Part shown: positions 39,087 through 42,979 of the stretch, piece after piece
Numbering within the stretch: position 1 is the stretch's first letter
How the letters are laid out: every line of letters starts with the position of its first letter
Source: an uncultured Oscillospiraceae bacterium
GTDB taxonomy: Bacteria; Bacillota; Clostridia; Oscillospirales; Oscillospiraceae
DNA length: 42,979 nucleotides
Assembly (NCBI GenBank): GCA_910587345.1
Contig: CAJUKH010000003.1
Span: forward strand, 1 to 42,979
Direction: 5' to 3'
Notes under the pieces: model-generated
Databases searched by the model: none
Seen by the model: only the letters and a program-made list of their open reading frames with translations
Told to the model about the DNA's origin: nothing
Made by a program: the position numbers and the translations under genes

Positions 39087-39965
39087 TTATCCCTCCTGCA
39101 TGAATTTAGCCATTTTGTCAAACCGGCGCTCTGCGGATATCTTGCGGAATGATTCTCCCGATACCTCAACCGGCAGACAGGTTTCAAAAATACGATCATA
39201 GATGCGCTTATACCGGATATCCTCGACTTCAAGCATTTCAGAGAGCGTCAGGTTCGTTGTCAGAACCATAGGCTTTGCCTCTCTTGATCTGCTGTCTATC
39301 ACGTTGTATACCTTTTCAAGCGCATAGTCTGTGTTACGCTCTGTGCCTAAATCGTCCAGCACCAGGAGACTTGCATTGTTCAGCATTGATATGTAGGCCG
39401 CTTCGTCCGGATGCGCCTGCAAGTTCTGCAGTATCTTTACAAAAGAGGTCATGATAACCGGAATCTGCTCTGCCAGAAGTTCATTTGCAATACAGGCCGC
39501 CGTAAAGCTCTTTCCCGTTCCGACCGGCCCCCAGAAGATAAGCCCCTGATTGTCTTTCAACATCTGCTGGAAATTTGCGGCATACTTCCTGGCGATCTGA
39601 AAGACTTTCCGGTTCTGGTCTACCACGGTGTAGGAAGAAAACCTTGCATCACGGTATTTTGATTCCATCATGGATGCGTCACGGATTCTCTGAATCCTGG
39701 CCATTTTCTCCCGATATTCCTCCTGTTGTTTCTCTTTCGCCATGGCCTCTTGCCTGCATGTGCAGACACACGGAACCTTTCTTTCTACTTCCTCCGGGCC
39801 CATGAGCCCAGCCGGAAAAGTCACAACACGCTCTTTTTTGGTATGGCACTTCCCGCAGTACAGGAGGCCGCCGTCACCTATATAATCTCCGCTCTCCATT
39901 GTGGCGGCACTGTTGGCCACAATGCTATGCAGGGCATTAGCGGCCGTTTCTCTAATTTCTTCCAT
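39087..39965 (-). CDS. DnaC-like helicase loader (AAA+ ATPase)
   Basis: 292 residues. ATG 39965 is chosen (AGGAGG 6 nt upstream); the frame is open to 39983. An N-terminal cysteine cluster CGKCHTKKER...CVCTCR is a zinc site as in phage DnaC/DnaI proteins. Walker A is WGPVGTGKSFTAACIANEL (about 155-173), Walker B LLVLDDLGTERN (about 215). It loads the replicative helicase at the phage origin, working with the replisome organiser upstream. Confidence 0.9.
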   Translation of the reverse strand: MEEIRETAANALHSIVANSAATMESGDYIGDGGLLYCGKCHTKKERVVTFPAGLMGPEEVERKVPCVCTCRQEAMAKEKQQEEYREKMARIQRIRDASMMESKYRDARFSSYTVVDQNRKVFQIARKYAANFQQMLKDNQGLIFWGPVGTGKSFTAACIANELLAEQIPVIMTSFVKILQNLQAHPDEAAYISMLNNASLLVLDDLGTERNTDYALEKVYNVIDSRSREAKPMVLTTNLTLSEMLEVEDIRYKRIYDRIFETCLPVEVSGESFRKISAERRFDKMAKFMQEG

Positions 39966-39984
39966 GCAAAACCTCCTTAACAAA

Positions 39985-40785
39985 TCACATTGATCTCACT
40001 CCGCCTGCTGGTGCCTGCGCCGGTGCTGGTGCTGGTGCCGGTTCCGGATTCCTCGGTATATACTCGGTAAAGGAAAGATTCGGCCCCAGGAACGTCTTAG
40101 CATGTTTGATGTACTGCTTGTCGGTATGCTTTCTTTCGCACTCCGCCCTGTACGCTTTTGCCGCCGCCAGAATCTCTTCCGCAGAGTACCCCTCATTCCT
40201 CCTGGCCCTATATTTCTTGTACGCCTCTCCCTTATCGGCTTTCTTTGGATAAACGCTCCAGAACTCTTCAAATTCCTTGCCGTGCTTTTCCTCCTGTTCT
40301 TCTTTACGGCTCTTTTTCTCTGGTTCCTTGCTTTCTGGTTTTATTTCGCTAACGTTACCGGTAACATCATCAGTAACGTTACTTTGTTTGTCTCCGGTTG
40401 CCTTTTCTCTTTGTCGTGCTTTGAATCTGGCCTGCCTCTCGCAATTTCCCTTTTTATCTTTGACATAGCGATTGTAATATGACCGCCAGTCTCCCCAATC
40501 ATGGAGATATAGCTGGCCGTCAACTTCATCTATCCACCCGGTATCAATCAGGCAGGCAACAACCGCATCACCGTCAACCTCTTTGGAGAGTCCGGCCTGG
40601 AAAGATTGTTTGATATCCTCCCGGTCGGCACTCACCATGAGGCCGTCCATTTCAGCATTATCTATTCCCCAGAGCCACAGACTGACCAGGATTCCAATGG
40701 CCTCATTCTGCGAACATCCAATCGATTTATATAGGCTTCTCAATTTTCCACCTATCAGCTTTTGGTCTACGCTGATCCACGCCAT
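39985..40785 (-). CDS. Replisome organiser (DnaD-like)
   Basis: 266 residues from ATG 40785. N-terminal winged-helix replisome organiser domain (MAWISVDQKLIGGKLRSLYKSIG..., NEAIGILVSLWLWGID). A charged linker (about 120-165) encodes the origin repeats. The C-terminal domain has FEEFWSVYPKKADKGEAYKKY, typical of these phage initiators. The end is a Pro/Ala-rich tail. It binds the origin inside its own gene, as in lambda O and many Gram-positive phages. Confidence 0.88.
   Translation of the reverse strand: MAWISVDQKLIGGKLRSLYKSIGCSQNEAIGILVSLWLWGIDNAEMDGLMVSADREDIKQSFQAGLSKEVDGDAVVACLIDTGWIDEVDGQLYLHDWGDWRSYYNRYVKDKKGNCERQARFKARQREKATGDKQSNVTDDVTGNVSEIKPESKEPEKKSRKEEQEEKHGKEFEEFWSVYPKKADKGEAYKKYRARRNEGYSAEEILAAAKAYRAECERKHTDKQYIKHAKTFLGPNLSFTEYIPRNPEPAPAPAPAQAPAGGVRSM
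40351..40382. promoter_or_regulatory. Candidate replication origin repeats
   Basis: Within the linker of the replisome organiser the sequence has aacgttac-cggtaac at 40351-40365 and agtaacgttac at 40372-40382: two copies of the GTAACGTTAC core and one GGTAAC half-site. In the coding strand they code for NVT/VTGNV. Similar boxes recur at 4923-5162. Confidence 0.6.
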
Positions 40786-40818
40786 TTTTCATCACCGCCA
40801 TTCTGTGATTTTTTACCG

Positions 40819-41622
40819 TCAAATATCTGCCACCAGGTCAGCAATTCCGATAGGGCCAGTGAGGACTTCCGTCTCTCTACAGTGGTCGCAGCACTCGCAC
40901 CGGTCCGGAAGAACTTCTCCGTATTTCACCTGTCTTACCCTCTCGATATTGTGCTCTACCACGCTCATAGCCTCCCGGAGATAATTGTCCTGAACGTGGA
41001 TAACCTTGATATTCGTTGCCTTTTCCTTGCTGGCCCCCGCAATGTAAAACGGCAGGCGTTTACCTGTATTCTGGTAGACAATCTCCTGGTAGACTGCGCC
41101 CTGGATGTCGTACCCCCAATACCTTACAAAATCCAGATAGCCGATATCCCGTACCCATTCCAACTTAGTAAGGGATGCCATAACCTTTAAATCCACGATT
41201 GCGATTCCCTCCAGGTAGGAATCAATTTTTATTTTCCAGGGAAGTCCGAACAATTCCCCGGCCATGATAACCTGTTTCTGGCCGGACATGTGCGCCATAA
41301 AGAACTCGTCACGCTCAATGCGGGCGATAATGTCATTTGCCTGCACATAATCCGATTTCAAGCCCTTGTCTCCGGTTTTCTTGAAGATATCCGTGTGCTC
41401 TGCCTTGAACTTATCCAGCGTGCCCTCAAAGTAGGCATCTACATAGCTCCCTACCAGGAGTGCGGTTGTTTCCTCTTCCTCATACACTCCCCTGATCTTA
41501 TCCATGGCGGTGAACTCGCACCCTCTCCGTCCGTATGTTCCCACAAAATCTTTAAACTGTGAGACGGACATATACTCAAAATTGGCCTCTTCCGAATAAT
41601 AATTCTCTGCTGTCAACTGCAT
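40819..41622 (-). CDS. PD-(D/E)XK nuclease-like protein (exodeoxyribonuclease VIII-type)
   Basis: 267 residues from ATG 41622. Matches the phage PDDEXK-like/DUF3799 family: MSVSQFKDFVGTYGRRGCEF near the start, LLVGSYVDAYFEG, GLPWKIKIDSYLEGIAIVDLKVMAS (D..DLK active-site pattern) and YWGYDIQGAVYQE. C-terminal CECCDHCRETEV could hold a metal or iron-sulfur cluster. Likely the exonuclease of a phage recombination system. Confidence 0.88.
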   Translation of the reverse strand: MQLTAENYYSEEANFEYMSVSQFKDFVGTYGRRGCEFTAMDKIRGVYEEEETTALLVGSYVDAYFEGTLDKFKAEHTDIFKKTGDKGLKSDYVQANDIIARIERDEFFMAHMSGQKQVIMAGELFGLPWKIKIDSYLEGIAIVDLKVMASLTKLEWVRDIGYLDFVRYWGYDIQGAVYQEIVYQNTGKRLPFYIAGASKEKATNIKVIHVQDNYLREAMSVVEHNIERVRQVKYGEVLPDRCECCDHCRETEVLTGPIGIADLVADI

Positions 41623-41625
41623 ACT

Positions 41626-42714
41626 CTATACCTCCTGATAAGTCGCACCCGTAAAACGGATGTAGTTCTGAATCTTCGTGATCTGTTCCTGTGTGCCAGT
41701 AATGATAAGTTTTACAGACCTGCCTCCCGGATATGCTCTTGTCTGCGCCTCCGGCTGTCCCACTTTTGCCGGTTCCTCCCGGTGTGGGATATTTCCAGCC
41801 GCAACCCCGGCATTTCCGGCATTCTCCGACTGCCCCATTCTGGGCGGCTCCTGTTGGGCCGGTACATTCCCGCTGTGTCCGTGCGCCCCAGGCGCTCCCG
41901 CTGACGCAACACCCGGTTGCATCATGCCAGCCAACGATCCAGCAGCATGTGTCTTGGCAGGCGTTCCGGACGGCATCATCCCGGCCAGCTTTTCTTTTCC
42001 GTCACGTTCCATTTGTTCCCGTGCCATGCGTTCCTGTTCTTCTTTGCGTCTCTGCTCTGCCTCCCGCTTTTTCCGCTCCATTTCCAGGATGCGCTCACGC
42101 TGGGCTTTCAGTTCGTTCATCTTTGCAATGGCTTTCTGCAAAGAGAGGTCAGCTTTATAGATTGCCAGCATATCCTCTTCAAATTCGCTGGCAAAAGATT
42201 TGATTGTGGTGATTTCATCCAGTATCTTCTGGATGCCGTTCTCGATACCCTCCCGCCAACTTTTCTTAGTGGCCGTGGCATTTTCCCACCGTTCATCATA
42301 GATAACGATCCTGGCCTTTTCCCTGATATCCTCCGGAAGAGACTCTGACTTTTTATTCCAGTAGTCCATGATCTCTTTCCTGGCCGCCTCTTTCCGGCGC
42401 CTCTCGTAATCCTGAACCTGGTCATTGATTGCATTGATCGGCTTTTCAATCAGAGCGATAAGCTCCTTTGCCTGGGATTCTATAATCGCATACGGCTCCA
42501 GACACTTATCCTTGACCTCTTTCTGGCGTTCCTTGATAGCCGCCGAGAGTTTTCTGAGTGTGGCAACATCACTCTTTGCCGTCTTGATTGTGGCGTCCGT
42601 ATAGGCTGTAGTCCGGTATACTTCCAGCCCGTCCTCCAAAACCTGTTTGATCTCTTCAAAGTTCCATGAAACCTTTCCCGGCTCCTGCTTTACTACTACG
42701 CTAATCTCATTCAT
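41626..42714 (-). CDS. DUF1351 protein
   Basis: 362 residues from ATG 42714. N-terminal 230 residues match the DUF1351 phage family: ISVVVKQEPGKVSWNFEEI, TTAYTDATIKTAKSDVATLRKL and KDKCLEPYAIIESQAKELIALIEKPI (short parts). A long coiled coil (about 195-240) and a low-complexity Gly/Ala/Pro/Met middle follow, then a compact C-terminal end (YPGGRSVKLIITGTQEQITKI). These proteins accompany PDDEXK nucleases and SSB in recombination modules. Confidence 0.85.
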   Translation of the reverse strand: MNEISVVVKQEPGKVSWNFEEIKQVLEDGLEVYRTTAYTDATIKTAKSDVATLRKLSAAIKERQKEVKDKCLEPYAIIESQAKELIALIEKPINAINDQVQDYERRRKEAARKEIMDYWNKKSESLPEDIREKARIVIYDERWENATATKKSWREGIENGIQKILDEITTIKSFASEFEEDMLAIYKADLSLQKAIAKMNELKAQRERILEMERKKREAEQRRKEEQERMAREQMERDGKEKLAGMMPSGTPAKTHAAGSLAGMMQPGVASAGAPGAHGHSGNVPAQQEPPRMGQSENAGNAGVAAGNIPHREEPAKVGQPEAQTRAYPGGRSVKLIITGTQEQITKIQNYIRFTGATYQEV

Positions 42715-42731
42715 CCTGTTATCCTCCTATC

Positions 42732-42979
42732 CTACGCAAACGGTAGTTCATCTTCGATCTCGTTCGGAATGGAAAAATTGGGATCATAGCCCCCGCCGTT
42801 TCCGTATCCCTGCTGCTGTTCAAACTGCAAAAATTCCTCTTCGTACTGGCTCTGCGGCTGCTGTGCGGGAACCGGCTGTTTTCCCTGTTTCTGCGCCTGC
42901 GCTCTTTTGATCTGTTCCATTACATCAATCGGAGCGCCGTTATCCGGCAATGCCGCCTGTGTGGTTCCGGATATCTGCA
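42732..42979 (-). CDS. C-terminal end of a possible SSB-like protein (5' end beyond window)
   Basis: The frame is open to the right edge and ends at 42732. Visible 80 or so residues are Gln/Gly/Pro rich (QAQKQGKQPVPAQQPQSQ, QGYGNGGGYDPNF) and end NEIEDELPFA. A disordered Gln/Gly tail with an acidic DELPF-type tip is typical of single-stranded DNA-binding proteins. The gene order ahead of DUF1351 and PDDEXK genes fits. The internal TTG at 42950 is not a likely start. Confidence 0.5.
   Translation of the reverse strand, partial: QISGTTQAALPDNGAPIDVMEQIKRAQAQKQGKQPVPAQQPQSQYEEEFLQFEQQQGYGNGGGYDPNFSIPNEIEDELPFA

Overview
The window is a 43 kb stretch of a tailed, siphovirus-type phage or prophage, probably of a Gram-positive gut Clostridia host (Lachnospiraceae-like). 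The clues are strong AGGAGG ribosome binding sites, frequent GTG/TTG starts, overlapping stop/start codons, and head and tail genes of the portal/minor-capsid-2/Gp20-scaffold/Gp15/Gp37-like/XkdX kind known from Listeria, Streptococcus and Clostridia phages. Every gene I can support is on the minus strand, so the genome reads from high to low coordinates. No integrase, tRNA or CRISPR is seen. Both window ends cut through genes.

Layout in direction of transcription. (1) 42979-34161: early/replication module with a possible SSB tail end, DUF1351 protein, PD-(D/E)XK nuclease, replisome organiser carrying a candidate origin, DnaC-like loader, XRE regulator, ASCH protein, a RusA remnant, HD protein, several unknowns, and an ArpU/RinA-type late regulator. 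Its leader folds over its ribosome binding site and overlaps a perfect-consensus promoter on the opposite strand. (2) 34160-33766: apparently non-coding, with a strong promoter, a highly structured region of about 185 nt and an intrinsic terminator: a candidate small RNA. (3) 33828-29455: ribbon-helix-helix protein, HAD-like protein with a clamp-binding tail, two tandem ParB-like proteins, a ParB-ParB-methyltransferase fusion and a CmoA (carboxy-SAM synthase)-like enzyme, together a candidate DNA-modification island. (4) 29422-12120: terminase, portal, head, connector, tail tube, tape measure and baseplate genes. (5) 12103-8271: a diversity-generating retroelement (DGR) with a lectin-fold tail protein as target, variable repeat, template repeat, spacer RNA and reverse transcriptase. 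All 12 differences between the 103-bp repeats fall on template adenines. (6) 8395-5247: small tail-end proteins and lysis genes. (7) 5246-4809: AT-rich regulatory region full of palindromes and operator-like repeats. (8) 4808-1: an operon of small unknown proteins with its own promoter, ending in a PP-loop (PAPS-reductase-like) protein that also carries a clamp-binding motif.

The most interesting points are the DGR, which lacks a recognisable Avd; the CmoA/ParB island; the sliding-clamp motif QLSLF in two putative modification or repair proteins; the structured RNA and antisense RNA around the late regulator; and several strong terminators inside what must be long operons, which suggests processive antitermination. 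All assignments are by eye from sequence motifs; no database search was possible.
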